From Spongilla lacustris (taxonomy: Eukaryota > Porifera > Demospongiae > Spongillida > Spongillidae): a stretch of 64,000 bases of DNA. The notes below the pieces were generated by a model. The model had not been told where the DNA came from and did no database searches. It worked only from the letters and a program-made list of their open reading frames with translations. The DNA is taken from positions 4,873,505 through 4,937,504 of the forward strand of contig OX442423.1 of NCBI GenBank assembly GCA_949361645.1, given 5' to 3'. The position numbers were made by a program, and so were the translations under genes. This document shows, one piece after another, positions 22,250 to 35,640 of this stretch. The stretch's first letter is position 1; each line of letters begins with the position of its first letter.

Positions 22250-25200
22250 ACTCCTCCCCTACTAGAGGGGTTGAGTCCCACCCTAAAGTTAAACACTTTT
22301 CATCATTGGCCTGGTGTTTCCTGCTCTCCGTTGCCTCAAGGACTGCACCAAATGTTGCTCCCGCTTCAGCTAAAGTTGAAGGATTTAGCGGTGAGACAAC
22401 GGAGATGTCCAGGGCAACGGGCCGTCCATGATTCCAATGCTTCAGGAGAATATCAGCAGGCCGTGACTGTGAATGGTCAGGAATGAGCCCAGCACCAGCT
22501 TCAACTTCGATTGAAGCATGGGCAAGGTGAAGAAACTGCGCTAAAGTGTCCCTGAGAGCATTATGGCGTGTAATAACATCCCCCCACATTTGCATGTTAA
22601 TGCATGGTGTCCAAGAGGGTCCAGACTGTGGGCAGGGCAGAAAGCACACTGAGAACCCTGGGAGGTATCTAGGCCTAGCCACCACTTGACAGCTACCCTG
22701 AATTCAATTGGGTCAAGATGGAGAGCTAGGGATGTGGAGGGAATAACTGATAACCAGGATGTCGCATGGGGGGCTGAAACTGATAGCAACCTAGCCTTGT
22801 TAGCAGGGGCGGATTGATAAAAGAGGACTTGAAAGCAATAGTCGTTTACTTTTGAAGACAGAAGCTTCTGACAGGCGAGGAAACCACAGAATTTGCAGAC
22901 AGTTTCTCAATTAGAGCAACAGTAGAATTGAAGTGGTCCAAGGCATTTTTAAGGTGTATGTCATCTGTATCATACACCCCAGAGGAGCAGAAGGAAGCAA
23001 TAAAAGCTGAGATGGAGTGTAGGGACAGTGAGCACAACCCAAGACCATCACTGTTAAGGCCAAGTTGGGCCTGACACCAGCCTCATCTGACATTTCAAAA
23101 CCTATGCAGTCCATGAAACAGTGGTGGACGTCATTGTTGAAAGCTTGAAAGCCTCTGATACTAAATTGGTTGGAATTGAGCGAGCCAAGTAGCTTAACCT
23201 GCAAAACTGCCACATAGACGAAGTAATGTTAATCATAGATTGACCGTGCGTTTGTGACTTAAGTCACAAATCACTAATTATATTCATGTGGCCTTTCAAA
23301 ACTTAGCTACCTTCATGTGGATTGTGTAAACTGATAGGTACAGCTACAAAATCAGTGAATATATAAATGTACATGTAGAATGTGAGCAGCTGAATGTGTA
23401 TGCAAGGCACTATATTTACAATGCAGCATCTGCAATATGCTTTACTAGACAATTGCTTCCTTGCTTTGATCGCAGTCCACATAGAGCCACGATTTTTCCA
23501 TTTGATGCATCTGAGCAAACACTACAACAGTTCTTGCAGGGGCTCCTACAAACACTGCATAGTCTGCTTGCATAAGTAGCAGTGCACAGTTCAGAATCCT
23601 TGTTGTATAATGGAAGAGACTTTAGTGGTACAAAATTAGGTAGCAAATGCTCATTTTCACTTTCAAGCCTTGTACGATGGTTCGCCTGTGTGCCTATGCT
23701 TATCTGCATTAGCAAGGCTTTGGCAACAGCTTCAGTGAAGTTGGAGTGGCTCAGCATACTGCTTCCTGGGTGGAACTTCTTGTACAAGAGGTATGCATCA
23801 GTTTCTACAATCCCAAGAACTGTTGCCACAACACGGTTTGTCCAAGACTGGGTTCGCCATGCTGTTTCCAGTGCCAGGCCTCCTTGACGCATGTCTATAA
23901 TCGATGCTGCATCAAAATAGGATTCAACAATCTTCTTTCGCTTGACAGTTTTGTTAAATACTTCCGTCTACTCATCTACGCACAGCTGCCACCCAGGATA
24001 GAACTTCTCTACTCTTCGCTGATTGAAGCATTCGATCAAGCGGCGAACTGATGGCCATTTATCACTGTTATTCTCATCTTCAGGGCAGAATGATAGGCAT
24101 CTAAGTAAAATTTCAAAGCGATTTCGTGACAGGCCATATCGCTCCCCAAAACGAGGAGTTTAGCTAAGTTTTGAAAGGCCACATGAATATAATTAGTGAT
24201 TTGTGACTTAAGTCATATGACTTAAGTCACAAACGCACGGTCAATCTATGATTAAAGCTACTTGAGGATCTATGACAGAAACCCCAGTGCAAAAGCTTGC
24301 GAGCTTCAAGCCATTTTGAGGCAATAAAGTTTGCACAGTCACCTATTGGGCATCGTAATATCTCAAAATGAGGCAAATGGAAAACTTTGAGCTCTGGTGG
24401 GAAAGGGGAGGTATCACTCGGGCAGTACAGCTCACATTTAGAGATATTGACATGTAGACCAAGAGGGGGTCCTAACTCCTGTTTAATAAGGGCCAAAGAT
24501 GTACAAATTGAAGATTTCTTGCCTGCTAAGATGCCATCATCCAGATACCAAGCTTGATATAATAGAAGGTTGCACTCAGTATCCTCTTTAATAGCTCCAG
24601 CAGCCTTATGCAGGACCAAAGCAAACAGAAAAGGACCCAGTGGGTCTCCCTGCTGCACACCTGATTGTGATGTTAGCTGGCCCATAGGGTGCCACAAAAA
24701 AGGGTGAGAGCCGTAACACCATGCCACCCAAGGAAGCAAATCTGGAAAATGCTTAGCGCAAATACTACAAGCTTTAGCAAACATACCCTCATGAGACAAA
24801 AAGACTGCAAAATTAATGAGATTTCGCGGGATAGAGTCATCTGAGTGGATGCGCTCCAAAGGTCCTATCGCTCTGTGACTCATCGCCATATTCCATAGTG
24901 TTGCGTGTTCTCCTCTACACCACAGATTGCATAGCGCATCTATTGGGGTTGGTTTATTATGCCTACCACCCCTTATCTTTGAAGGCAAGAGGTACTTTGG
25001 TAGCATAAATAACTTCAGTCAAGAGTCCAATGAGTTGTCGTGAAGCACTGCTTTCAAAGAAAAAGACAACGCTAGAGCAAATACAGGACGAGACTTTTTG
25101 GAAATGTGTCGTAAGGTTCGGCAGGATAGTAGGCATCGAGATTTAGCCACAAGTGCTCGACAATCACATATATACAAGTCTTGTTCCTGTAACCATTCAC

Positions 25201-25814
25201 TAGGTACATCCCCCCCGAAAGAGACCCCGTGCGTGAAGGCCCATATGTGAACGCCACATGGTTGGAGCAATAAGCTCGTGGCAGCCAGCTACAATGCACT
25301 GCTTCATGTGAAGAGGTCTGACTAATGGTACCTGAGGCAATATCAGTGTGAGGATATCCACTTGCAAAGGCTCGGGCGATACTGGGACAGGTGAAGGAAG
25401 CACAGAAGGTTCTACATGTATGTGGAGTGTATGCGCTGGCACTGCCAAAGAAGAAGGTGTGAATGAAGTGCTAGGAGAGGGCTGCGGTGATGAGGGTGTC
25501 CCATGCGAAACCAACGATTGGGATGGCCCAGGTGACGACGTATTAAAACATAGATATGGCACAGAGGGCGGCAGCGAACTACCAACTATCAAACCGCTAT
25601 TATTATTTGAAAGCAAGGACTCACAGCTGCTGCCATTGGACTTGGATGAATGGCGGCTGTCATTCAAGCAAGACGTGCACCGGGCCTGCTTAATGGTAAC
25701 AAGGACTAATTTGCAATTCACACCAGCGGTGATACCTGCTTCGTGAAGTAAGTCCGCCAAGATTCCAGGGTCGTTTTTCGAAAAGTGTCCCTGCAGGTGT
25801 TTTTTTAAAAGCAT
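22250..25814 (-). pseudogene. Non-LTR retrotransposon with restriction-like endonuclease, broken
   Basis: Reading on the minus strand: a Ser/Pro-rich N-terminal region (25814-25200) ends in a C2H2-like finger, CIVAGCHELIAPTMWRSHMG. A Cys-rich segment (about 25190-25020) follows. A reverse transcriptase with SGVQQGDPLGPFLFALVLH and AWYLDDGIL spans 25006-24260; its N-terminal palm region is shortened. After an inserted element (23233-24251) the protein resumes, and at 22790-22250 shows CAFC...GHHALTC (C-x2-C-x9-H-x4-C) and RPADILLKHWNHGRPVALDI, the knuckle and nuclease of R2/NeSL-type elements. Frameshifts occur at about 22570 and 23080. R2-type elements insert by target-primed reverse transcription, often at fixed sites; the target here is not apparent. 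Confidence 0.75.
23233..24251 (-). mobile_element. Truncated piggyBac element nested in the LINE
   Basis: Flanked by TTAA at 23229-23232 and 24252-24255. Inverted ends of about 75-90 bp begin TCATAGATTGACCGTGCGTT; the right end carries one extra 14-15-bp GACTTAAGTC unit. The minus strand encodes pieces of a piggyBac transposase: ERYGLSRNRFEILLRCLSF and FYPGWQLCVDE (first catalytic Asp) at about 24150-23965, then SYFDAASIIDMRQGG, VLGIVETDAYLLYKK and a C-terminal Cys-rich finger (CSVCRSPCKNCCSVC) at 23950-23416. A stop follows LCVDE and the middle of the protein is deleted. It is dead, but its ends look well kept. Confidence 0.85.
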
Positions 25815-25819
25815 CCTTC

Positions 25820-26965
25820 GTCCCTAAAGATAAGGAACAACCAGGTAAGAAACATTCAAACCTACCTACAGAAACGCTCTGACGATTGTGCTCCCTCTTG
25901 AAATGCGCTTACCACGCGCCATCACAAATTTTATTATTATTTTAAAAATTAAACATGTTACATGTAATGTTACGCGCATGCATAACTTATCGCCAGTTAA
26001 TTATCGCGTTGAATAAAATTACTAACTGAACCCACCAATCATGTCTTCATCGCTACTATTCACTCAGTCCATTGTCCTCTTCGACAAAGCCCACTGGCTT
26101 AGCGATTGCATCGATGCCAGAGAAATTTCATGATCACTTCTCGAAGTCTTTTATTTTACCTTTGAATTGAAGGCCAGGGCCAGATGTGTTCGCTTCGAGC
26201 CGAATGGTGTTTAAAATACAGCTGGCTCCATTACGATTCATCTTTACTGGCATGAAGGCAGAGCATGAGAATAAATTTTTGGCAAGTACCAAACGCGATC
26301 GAGCTTTCTTTAGCAAAGGAGTTAAAAACTAGAAAGATGCCATCATCGCGTCAATAATAACGTACACCTAGACATACTTGCATAACATGTCAATGTCAAT
26401 TGAGTTAACCACATAAAGCTGCTAAACATTAACCAAGAAAGCCACTGCCTTATATCAGATATGTTATTGCGGAGGAGTCTGTTCGAGGTATAACGAATTT
26501 GCCGCACCTTTATTTATAGCCAATTTGGTGGAGTAAGCATTTTTAATGTCTACAATCGCAATTCTTGCCATGATTTTGGGCAGAATAATGCACAACTTGC
26601 AAAACTTCTGGGGCTTCACCCCAGACCCCGATGGGGGAGCTTACACCACTCCCCCATACCCCCTAGCTGGGCGGGAGGGTGTTATACCCCCTCCCACACC
26701 CATCCCCTTTGTCTACACCCAATTCATTAATTATTTATTCATTTGCCGGACCATTGTTTTATACCTTCCGACGCCCATGTATCAACAATGCTACTTTGCC
26801 TGAATACATTACCCATCATCAATGACGTGGAACAATGTGACATGTGCTGATACAGTATGTCCATTTAGAAATATCGCTGTTACTCAATGATATCATCACT
26901 GCGACATTATGTACACTTGTCATCACTGCTGACATATTATGAAATTTTTTGGCTGTGTATATATA
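25820..26965. other. Intergenic, no gene seen
   Basis: No convincing gene. Contains the dispersed G/C-rich repeat at 26590-26775 that is related to the one at 4525-4750. Confidence 0.4.
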
Positions 26966-27553
26966 CAGGGTGTTTCACAATAAAGGAAAATTGTTATAAA
27001 TTAACCACAAGCAGTTAATTTACTGGTAATTGTTGTTAAAGTTCTAACAGCAAAAGAAGACATGCTCGTATAACAAAATTAATATTATCTTTAATGGTTA
27101 ATTAACAATAATAAAAGTCCCAAAATCCCCATTCATTTCAACTAATGTTAATAAATGTAGGGTTGGTGGTTAGTCAAAAGATGCAAACTGTATTTAAGTA
27201 ATTGCTTCCATTTAGAAGTTATTCAAGATTGAAATCTTGATTTTTGATTTTCGCAATTTAGGAGCCATTGTATCTAGATTTAGTGGTTTGAATTTATTAA
27301 TAAATTTGGCCAAGTTGATATTATTAAAATTCAAGGAAATGTTGGAGCTTTGGAATGCCTCTAAAATGGTATGGTTTAATTAGGTGTTATCGGGATTATT
27401 AATTCGTTTTGTTTATTTATTTTTGATTTTACTAAATTAATTATTAATTTAATATTTAGTTTGTTTACATCAGCATATAAGCTCGCATTTTAAATTTTAT
27501 TAACTGCTTGTGGTTAATTTATAAAGAATTGTCCTTGATTGTGAAACACCCTG
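26966..27553. mobile_element. TA-flanked MITE (CAGGGTGTTTCACAAT ends)
   Basis: 588 bp with TA on both sides. The left end CAGGGTGTTTCACAATAAAG matches the reverse complement of the right end with one mismatch, and the inverted similarity continues through TTAACCACAAGCAGTTAA. No coding capacity. Typical of non-autonomous Tc1/mariner elements. Confidence 0.85.
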
Positions 27554-27629
27554 TATATAAAGCTTAAATGTAGGTGTGACCTACCGTATAGTGGTTAATT
27601 TAACTTTGCCCAGACCTACTACTAGTAAA

Positions 27630-27990
27630 CCATTTACTGTTCTACAGCGAAGTAGGAACTGTATCCAATCATCACGAGTCCTTGAAGCGATCGAGTATCC
27701 GGATAGATTCTGAAGCTATTGGTGTGATTTTCATTCCTTAGCAGTGTTCCTGTCCCGAACTATGACAAAATAAAGGAAGAAGAACCTAAGGAAAATCGGG
27801 ACCGAGTACGACCACTTTTTGTTCTTTACAAGCGCAGTGTTTTGACATCGGACAAACGCAAAACTGTGTATTTCTGTCTTTTATATTTGCAACAAGCTGA
27901 GCCATCAGACCGTTGGTTTCCCTGATAAAGACAATCTCGTTTTTTTTTAATGAGTTCATAATACGGGTCAAATCCTATATGAGAGTTACT
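27630..27990. repeat. Dispersed repeat, second copy at 50470-51935
   Basis: Shares TTCTACAGCGAAGTAGGAAC and later ACATCGGACAAACGCAAAAC and CCCTGATAAAGACAATCTCG with 50470-50775 plus 51824-51935. The second copy is split by the element at 50776-51823, so this copy shows the empty site. Confidence 0.8.
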
Positions 27991-28002
27991 GACGTAACTC
28001 TC

Positions 28003-28603
28003 GATAATGTGGCTATGAGTTAATTGAAAGCGTACGTACCGAGTTGGCACGAGAGTCCACATGCATTGCACGATCACCTCAATTACTTGTTAACTTTACT
28101 CCGCTAATCGCTAGTTTACAAGTCAAAGCCAGCCGTAACGAGATTGCTCCAAGTCTTTGGGGCGGAGAATAGGCGGAACCAGATATAAATTGTATATTTA
28201 TGTGCTCAGAAGAATGGGAAGCGCGTTAGGATATATTGGTGGCGCGAATCGGGCGGGAAATATGCACAAACTTTGCACTGCCATATAACTGTAACGGATG
28301 AAAATAAAATCAACGATCTGAACAAATCAATAGTTACTGGACTCCACTATGTATGTTCAACCCTCGCACCTCGATAAATGTGGATTTCTAACCAGCGGGG
28401 TTAACGAATGTTGTATTCGCGGCACGGAAAGTACTTAAATTACAAAAATCGATTTCCACATAGAGAAATGGTGTGGGAACAAGTGTACGAAATTTAAAAG
28501 GAAAACGTACCGTTGCGAAGATGTGTTGTTAAGTGTACCATGTTATTTTTATAGTGATAAAATTATAACCTCACAAGCCTAATTTTGCTAGACACTGTTC
28601 CAT
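28003..28603. mobile_element. Solo end fragment of the foldback element
   Basis: Closely matches the outer right arm of the foldback (39230-39868), in the same orientation, including AGTTGGCACGAGAGTCCAC and CACTATGTATGTTC, and ends ACTGTTCCATATAT. It directly precedes the palindromic MITE at 28612. Confidence 0.75.
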
Positions 28604-28611
28604 ATATCTAT

Positions 28612-29295
28612 ATATGGAACGTTCTAAATTCAAAGCGCTATATCTTCAGAATGGTTTGCGCTATTCATTTCCTATCTTCAGCACTTTGTGCTACACCATT
28701 TCTATGTGGTAGAATATATTTCGGGGTCTTGCATTTTTTCCGTGTCAGTATTGCAGCATCCGATACCCCATCAGGTTCAAATCCGCCATAACTTTCTGTA
28801 GGAGTAATGAAATCGCTTCAAATTCGGTTTGTAAGTAGAGAGGTCCTATACCTATCGATTTATTCTGTTCGTTAATTTTTATGTCATCCATTACGGAGAT
28901 ACAGTTGAACAAACTACATGCACTTTTTCCCGCTCGATTCGTGCCAAAGATATAATCACCGCCTCCCATATATTGAGCGGGACGCGATTTGCCCCAAATC
29001 ATTGGCACAAATCGAGCGGGAAAAAGTGCACGTAGTTCGTTCAACTGTATCTCCGTAACGGATGACATAAAAATTAACGAACAGAACAAATCGATAGGTA
29101 TAGGACCTCTCTACTTATATGTACAAACCGAATTTGAAGCGATTTCATTACTCCTACAGAAAGTTATGGTGGATTAGAACCCGGTGGAGTATCGGACGTT
29201 GCAATACTGACACGGAAGGCGGGCAAGACCCCAATAAATAGCACAAACCATTCTGAAGATATAGCGCTTTGGATTTTATGCTATAATATATATAT
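28612..29295. mobile_element. Palindromic MITE, about 690 bp
   Basis: Nearly complete inverted repeat centred at about 28965. Each half contains GGTAGAG-like, CCTATACCTATCGATTT and CGTTACGGAGATACAGTT words, and the centre holds CCGCCTCCCATATATTGAGC. The same unit recurs at 53078-53465 (half), 56976-57303 (half) and 57318-58138 (full). Confidence 0.85.
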
Positions 29296-30109
29296 ATATG
29301 GGACAGTGTCCAGCAAAATCGGGCTTGTGGGGTTATAATTTTATCACTATAAAAATTGTACGTTACACTTAACAGCACATCTTCGCAACGGTACAACCTT
29401 TTCCTTTCAAATTTCGTACACTTGTTCCCACACCATTTCTCTCTGTGGAAATCGATTTTTGTAATCTACGTAGTTTCCGTGCAGCGGGTACAGCATTCGT
29501 TAACCTCGCGGGCTAGAAATCCACATTTCTCGAGGTGCGAGTGTTGAAAACGCGTCAAATTCGGAACATACATAGTGAAGTCCTGTAGCTATTGATTTGT
29601 TCAGATCGTTGATTTGTATATTATCCGCTACGGTAATATGGCAGTGCAAAGTTAGTGCATATTTCCCGCTCGATTCGCGCCACCAATGTATCCTAACGCG
29701 CTTCCCGTTCTTCCGAGCACATGAATATGCAATTTATATCTGGCTCCGCTTATTCTCCGCCCCAAAGACCCAGTACGTACGTACCACTTTTGCTTGCTGG
29801 AAATTAAAGTGGAAACAATCTCGTTACGGCTGGCTTTGACTTTACAACTAGCGATTAGCGAAGTAAAGTTAACAAGTAATCGAGGCGATCGTGCAATGCA
29901 CGTGGACTCTCGTGCCAACTTGGTACGTACGCACTCATAGCCACATTATAATACATCGCAGACAGCAGGAGGGTGGTGATTGATTCATTTAGGAAAAGGC
30001 TTTCCGGGGACAAGTACGATTGCTAAGCCTTACTGTATACTACATGTACTATAAGTCTTGCTGCCTTCTTTGCACAACGTTAGCAACACAAACTAGTGCT
30101 ATGGTGCAG

Positions 30110-33100
30110 TGCCATGCAGTTATAAGAAGTGCTGTTACTGTGCTTGTAAAGTAGTGCTATGGTGTTGTGCTTGTGAAGTAGTGCCATTGTGCAGTACCCG
30201 TTATGGTGCTGAAGTAGTGCCATGCATGGGTGAAGTAGTGCTATGGTGCTGATTGTGTAGTGCTATGGTGCTGCATTTATGAAGCAGAGTGCTGACGTAG
30301 TGCTATGGTGCAGTACTAGTGAAGTAGTGCCATCGTTCTGTGCTTGTGAAGTAGTGCTATGGTGCTGATTGCATATTGATATGGTGCAGTGCTTGTGACA
30401 TAGTGCTATGGTGCAGTGCTTGTGACGTAGTGCTATGGTGCAGTGCTTGTGACGTAGTGCTATGGTGCAGTGCTTGTGATGTAGTGCTATGGTGCAATGC
30501 TTGTGACGTGCTATGGTGCAGTGCTTGTGATGTAGTGCTATGGTGCAGTGCTTGTGCAAGGAAGCAAGGGCCATGGGGGCCATTACCCCCATTTTTTTGT
30601 CACAGGGGGGCATTGCCCCCCCCCCCCCTCACCTTTATTCAGTACGATCTATACACCATCCTATGTCAGGTCCTCAGCCTATAGACATGCACATTTATTT
30701 GTACCCCCCACCTTTAAATACCTTACTACACACCTGATGGTGGCACCGTGCTTCTGAAGTAGTGCTATGCTTGCTGTGGTGCTTATTGTGTAGTGCTATG
30801 GTGCTGCGTTTATCAAGTAGTGATATTGTGCAGTGCTAAGCAATGCTATGGTGCTGTGTTTGTGAAGCATGTGAAGTAGTGCTATGGTGTTGTGCATGTG
30901 AAGTAGTGCCATCCCTGTTATGGTGCCGAAGTAATGCCATGGGTGAATTATGTGTGCTGATTTTGTGGTGCTATGGTGCCATGGTATGTGCTATGCTTGT
31001 GAAGTACAGTGTACATGTACATGTAGTGCTAGGGTGTTGATTGTGTAGTGCTATGGTGCTGATTGTATAGTGCTATGGTGCTGATTGTATACTGCTATGG
31101 TGCTGCATTTATGAAGTAGTGCTATGGTGCAGTGTTTGTGAAGTACATGTAATGGTATGGGTCAGTGGCATAGGACGTACGAGTACCATTGGGGCCATAG
31201 CCCCCCTCCACCCCCTCCACCAGTACCATATATAAATGGAGGGGGGGGGGGGTGCTACACGCTGTCCTAAAAATCCGATCTCTCCCCCCTCGGCCTATAG
31301 ACATGCTCATTTATTTGCACCCCCACCTTCCTACATTGTACACGCCTGATGGTGCTGTCCTTCTGAAGTAGTGCCTTGGTGCTATACTAGTGAAGTAGTG
31401 TTGTGGTGTTTATTGTGTAGCGCTATGGTGTTACATTTATGAAGTAGTGCTATGGTTTGTGAAGTAGTTCTATGGTGCAGTGTTTGTTCAGAAGTAGTGC
31501 TATGGTGCAGTGCTTGTGCGAGGAAGCAAGGGCCATGGGAGCCATTGCCTCCATTTTATTGTCATAAGGGGGCCATTGCCCCCCCCCTCCCCCTCTCACC
31601 TTTATTCTGTATGATGTATAAAAGTATAAATGGAGGGGGGAGTGGGGGGGGGGGAAGTGGTATACGCCATCCTAAAATTTCTGAGTCAGGTCCTCAACCT
31701 ATAGACACGCTTATTTATTTGTACCCCCCACCTTTAAATACCTTCCTACACACCTGATGGTGGCACTGTGCTTCTGAAGTAGTGCTATAGTGCTGTGGTG
31801 CTTATTGTGTAGTGCTATGGTGCTGTGTTTGTGAAGCATGTGAATTAGTGCCATCCCTGTTTAGTGCTGAAGTAGTGCCATGGGTGAAGTAGTGCCATGG
31901 GTGAAGTAGTGCTATGGTGCTGATTGTGTAGTGCTATGGTGCTGATTGTGTAGTGCTATGGTGTTGATTGTGTAGTGCTATGGTGCCATGTTATGTGCTA
32001 AGGTGCTGATTGTGTAGTGCTATGGTGCTGATTGTGTAGTGCTATGGTGCTGATTGTGTAGTGCTATAGTGCTGATTGTGTAGTGCTATGGTGCTGATTG
32101 TGTAGTGCTATGGTGCTGATTGTGTAGTGCTATGGTGCTGATTGTGTAGTGCTATGGTGCCGATTGTGTAGTGCTTTGGTGCCGATTGTGTAGTGTTATG
32201 GTGCCGATTGTGTAGTGCTATGGTGCCAATTGTGTAGTGCCATGGTGCTAATTGTGTAGTGCTATGGTGCCGATTGTATACTGCTATGGTGCTGATTATG
32301 TAGTGCTATGGTGCTGCATTTATGGCATGCTATGGTTAAGTGTTTGTGAAGTAGTGCTATGGTCAATGGCATAAGAAGTATGGGGCCATTGGGACCATAG
32401 CCCCCCCCCACCCCCTCCACAGTACCATGTATAAGAGTATAAATGGTGGGGGGAGGGGTGTGCCACACACCATCCTAAACGTAGGTCAGATCTCTTCCCC
32501 CCTCCCCCTCTCCCCTCAGCCTATAGACATGCTCATTTATTTGCACCCCCCACCTTCCTACACGCCTGATGGTGCTGTCCTTCTGAAGTAGTGCCTTGGT
32601 GCTATACTAGTGAAGTAGTGCTGTGGTGCTTATTGTGTAGTGCTATGGTGCTGCACTTATCAAGTAGTGATATTGTGCAGTGCTAAGCAATGCTATGGTG
32701 CTGTGTTTGTGAAGCATGTGAAGTAGTGCTATGGTGTTGTGCATGTGAAGTAGTGCTATGGTGTTGTGCATGTGAAGTAGTGCTATGGTGTTGTGCATGT
32801 GAAGTAGTGCTATGGTGTTGTGCATGTGAAATAGTGCCATCCCTGTTATGGTGCTGAAGTAATGCCATGGGTGAAGTATGTGTGCTGATTGTGTAGTACA
32901 AGGGTGCTGATTGTGTAGTGCTATGGTGCTGATTGTGTAGTGCTATGGTGCTGATTGTGTAATGCTGTGTGCTGATTGTGTAGTGCTATGGTGCCATGGT
33001 ATGTGCTATGCTTGTGAAGTACAGTGTAGTGGTGCTATGGTGCTGATTGTGCAGTACTATGGTGCTGATTGTGTAGTGCTATGGTGCCATTGTGTAGTGG

Positions 33101-33805
33101 TATGATGCAGTGCTTGTGAAGTAGTGCTATGGTGCTAAAAGTGTAATGCTATGGTGTTGAAGTAGTGCTATGGTGCTGTGCCTGTGAAGTAGTGCTATGG
33201 TGCTGATTGTGTAGTGCTATGGTGCTGCATTTATGACATAGTGCTATGGTCAGTGGCAAAGGAAGTATGGGGGCCATTGGGCCCCCCCTCCACAGTGTGA
33301 AATAGTGCTATGGTGCAGTCCCTGTGATGCTGTGCTATGGTGCTGTGCCTGTGAAGTAGTGCTATGGTGCTTGTGAAGTGCTTTTTTAAATAACATACAT
33401 GTTCAAGCTGGGAAATTTGTTGGTGTAATTTGAACGTGAACACTTACCATTCAGCTGGTATGTGAACACTATTACCATTCAGTCTATGTAAACTTTCCAG
33501 TGGCCCAGTCCTGCCATAATCTGTAGTGATAGGTTAACAATAATATTCACTGCCACCATATGCGAGGCTTCCAAAGCTGCTTCTGTACTGTGTGAGCTCT
33601 TTTTTTTGCACCCCCCAACTTTATATACCTTCCTTCGCACCTGTTAGTGCCTTGGTGCTATGCTTATGAAGTAGTGCTATGGTGCTTTCTATGGTGCTGT
33701 TTTATCAAGAAGTGCTATTTTGCAGTGCTATTGTTGCAGTGCCTGTGAAGCAGTGCTATGGTGCAGTGCTTGTGAAGTAGTGCTATGGTGCTGTGCCTGT
33801 GAAAA
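30110..33805 (+). repeat. Minisatellite arm (GTAGTGCTATGGTGC), left
   Basis: Long runs of 20-24-bp units, interrupted at about 30560-30745, 31160-31350, 31510-31760 and 32370-32580 by a G/C-rich block that ends with CTATAGACATGC and TTTATTTGTACCCCCCACC. This block alternation makes a higher-order repeat. Apparent proteins such as CSACDVVLW repeats are artefacts. Confidence 0.9.
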
Positions 33806-35640
33806 AGCACTTCACAAGCACAGCACCATAGCACAACTTCACAAACACTGCATCATAGCACTACCTTACAAGCACTGCACTATAAGAAATAACAAGCTTG
33901 TTGGTTATGAACACAGTCTATGTAAACTTTCCAGTGGCCCAGACCTGCCATAATCTGTAGTGATAGGTTAGCTATAATATTCACTGCTAACATATGCAAG
34001 GCTTCCAAAGCTTCTAGCCTGGACTTAAAAAAAAAAATCTCAACACTGCTCTTGTACTATATGAGCTACTATACAAATATTCAGAGTATTTTGCTCAGCT
34101 CCCTAGATGAAATAGGGGCCATGTATGAGGGGCACCACTTAGAATTTGCAAACACACACACGTACAGACACACACACACATATGCAGGCACATATACACA
34201 CACAATCACAGATGTAGAACACACACAAGCAATCAAAGCAATCACTAATGTACATCAGGGTTGGCAGTCCGGGTAAGGATAGCTTTTGGAATTTAGAGGT
34301 GGTGGCAAGAGGTGAGGCAAGCTTATAGCTGGTGCCTCCGTATCTTAGGCTTCACACAAACACACCCCAGATCAGAGCACAAGGTGTTATTGGCAGTATG
34401 TATTGACCTGGGTACCCTCACTTCCAATAGTGCTAGGGGGTCAAATGAAGAGGTGAGAAGTGATGGGCAAGTCTAGAGCCATTGCCTTTCCCATGTACCA
34501 GTTGGATAACAGCTTTGGCAAGTTTTGGAGTGGTCAGGAGACATAGCTCCACACTGAGGTGGTCACTATAGCTGCATGATGGCCGAGGTGGTCATAGCTT
34601 GCTTTAAAGACCATCTATTGTTTCCATCTGAGCATATTTCCCATGCAGCCATTAAGTGGTGACCTGGCCTGCATGACATCAGTTCAAGGTGCACCTTGTG
34701 CCATGGAAGCTACATGTGTATTGCTTGGGCATTGCACCCCATTAAAAGGGGGCTGTAAACTATACATGAACATTAATTAAAGGTGTAGTACGCTTTCAAA
34801 AAGTAAGATTTCAAGGAGCATCAGATGTGTACATGAGTCACAAGCCCATTCCCAATTAAAATGAGGATGGGTGGTGCAAACTGTTGTCTTTTCAAGTGTT
34901 GGTTTAGGTACTAAACTTGGTTTAATGTTTTGGGGGTATGCGAGCAATATACTAAAATCCACAGGGTTGTACCCCCTGGGAAAGCCTCACTTCCATTCAA
35001 ACCTGAGCCTAGGGAAAGCCTCTCCTCCATTCAAACCTAAAGCCTTAAAGTCTGGGATAAGTCTCACTTACATTAAACTAATCCCCTCATCCAATCTAAC
35101 ACACTGTCCCCAAAGATATTGACACCGGTTGATATGGTTCCAGGTCACACATGTATATAATGGATGGTAGGGTGGGCAGCAATCACTCAGTCCAAAGCCA
35201 AGTCTGCCAGCTGCATTGTTTACCCACCCAACACTCCACCTGTACTTGTACACATGTTTGCTGTGTTCTTACTTGCACATCAATGGTAGGCGGCACCCTT
35301 CGGGCTTCTACCCTGACCTAACCACCTTAACTTGACCAGCATCAAGGGGTGGGGCTGACCTAATGGGGACCAGCGTTTCCCTTGGTTCCAGTCAGGCTCA
35401 GGGTAGGGGGTCAGCACCCTTACGCACACCCGACTGACCGGCTGTCGCCTACCCCCCTTTTGGGCAAACTGTAAATTATGTCAAGTGCAATGGGTATCAC
35501 GATCAGAGCGCACGTAGCTACCAAGCATGAGGGAGCATTCAGACAGCATTAAATGAGGATTAAGGGCTAACCTTCCTATAGCAATTACCAATACTCCTGA
35601 AACAAAATGGGTAACAAGTTGTCTTTGATCTGTAGTAGCC
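33806..35640. other. Spacer of the foldback element
   Basis: Single-copy-like sequence between the arms with a short hairpin at 33775-33845 and a CA-rich stretch at 34150-34220. A roughly 110-bp block at 33480-33600 (CAGTCTATGTAAACTTTCCA) is directly repeated at 33915-34075. No protein was recognised. Confidence 0.6.

Noticed and set aside
30263..33443. His/Thr-rich and Cys-rich proteins (HKHCTIAL, CSACDVVLW repeats)
   Set aside because: Frames through the 22-bp minisatellite arms of the foldback element.
35280..35460. Possible tRNA-like or SINE sequence (GGTAGGCGGCACCC)
   Set aside because: No cloverleaf, A/B box pair or poly-A tail that I could support.
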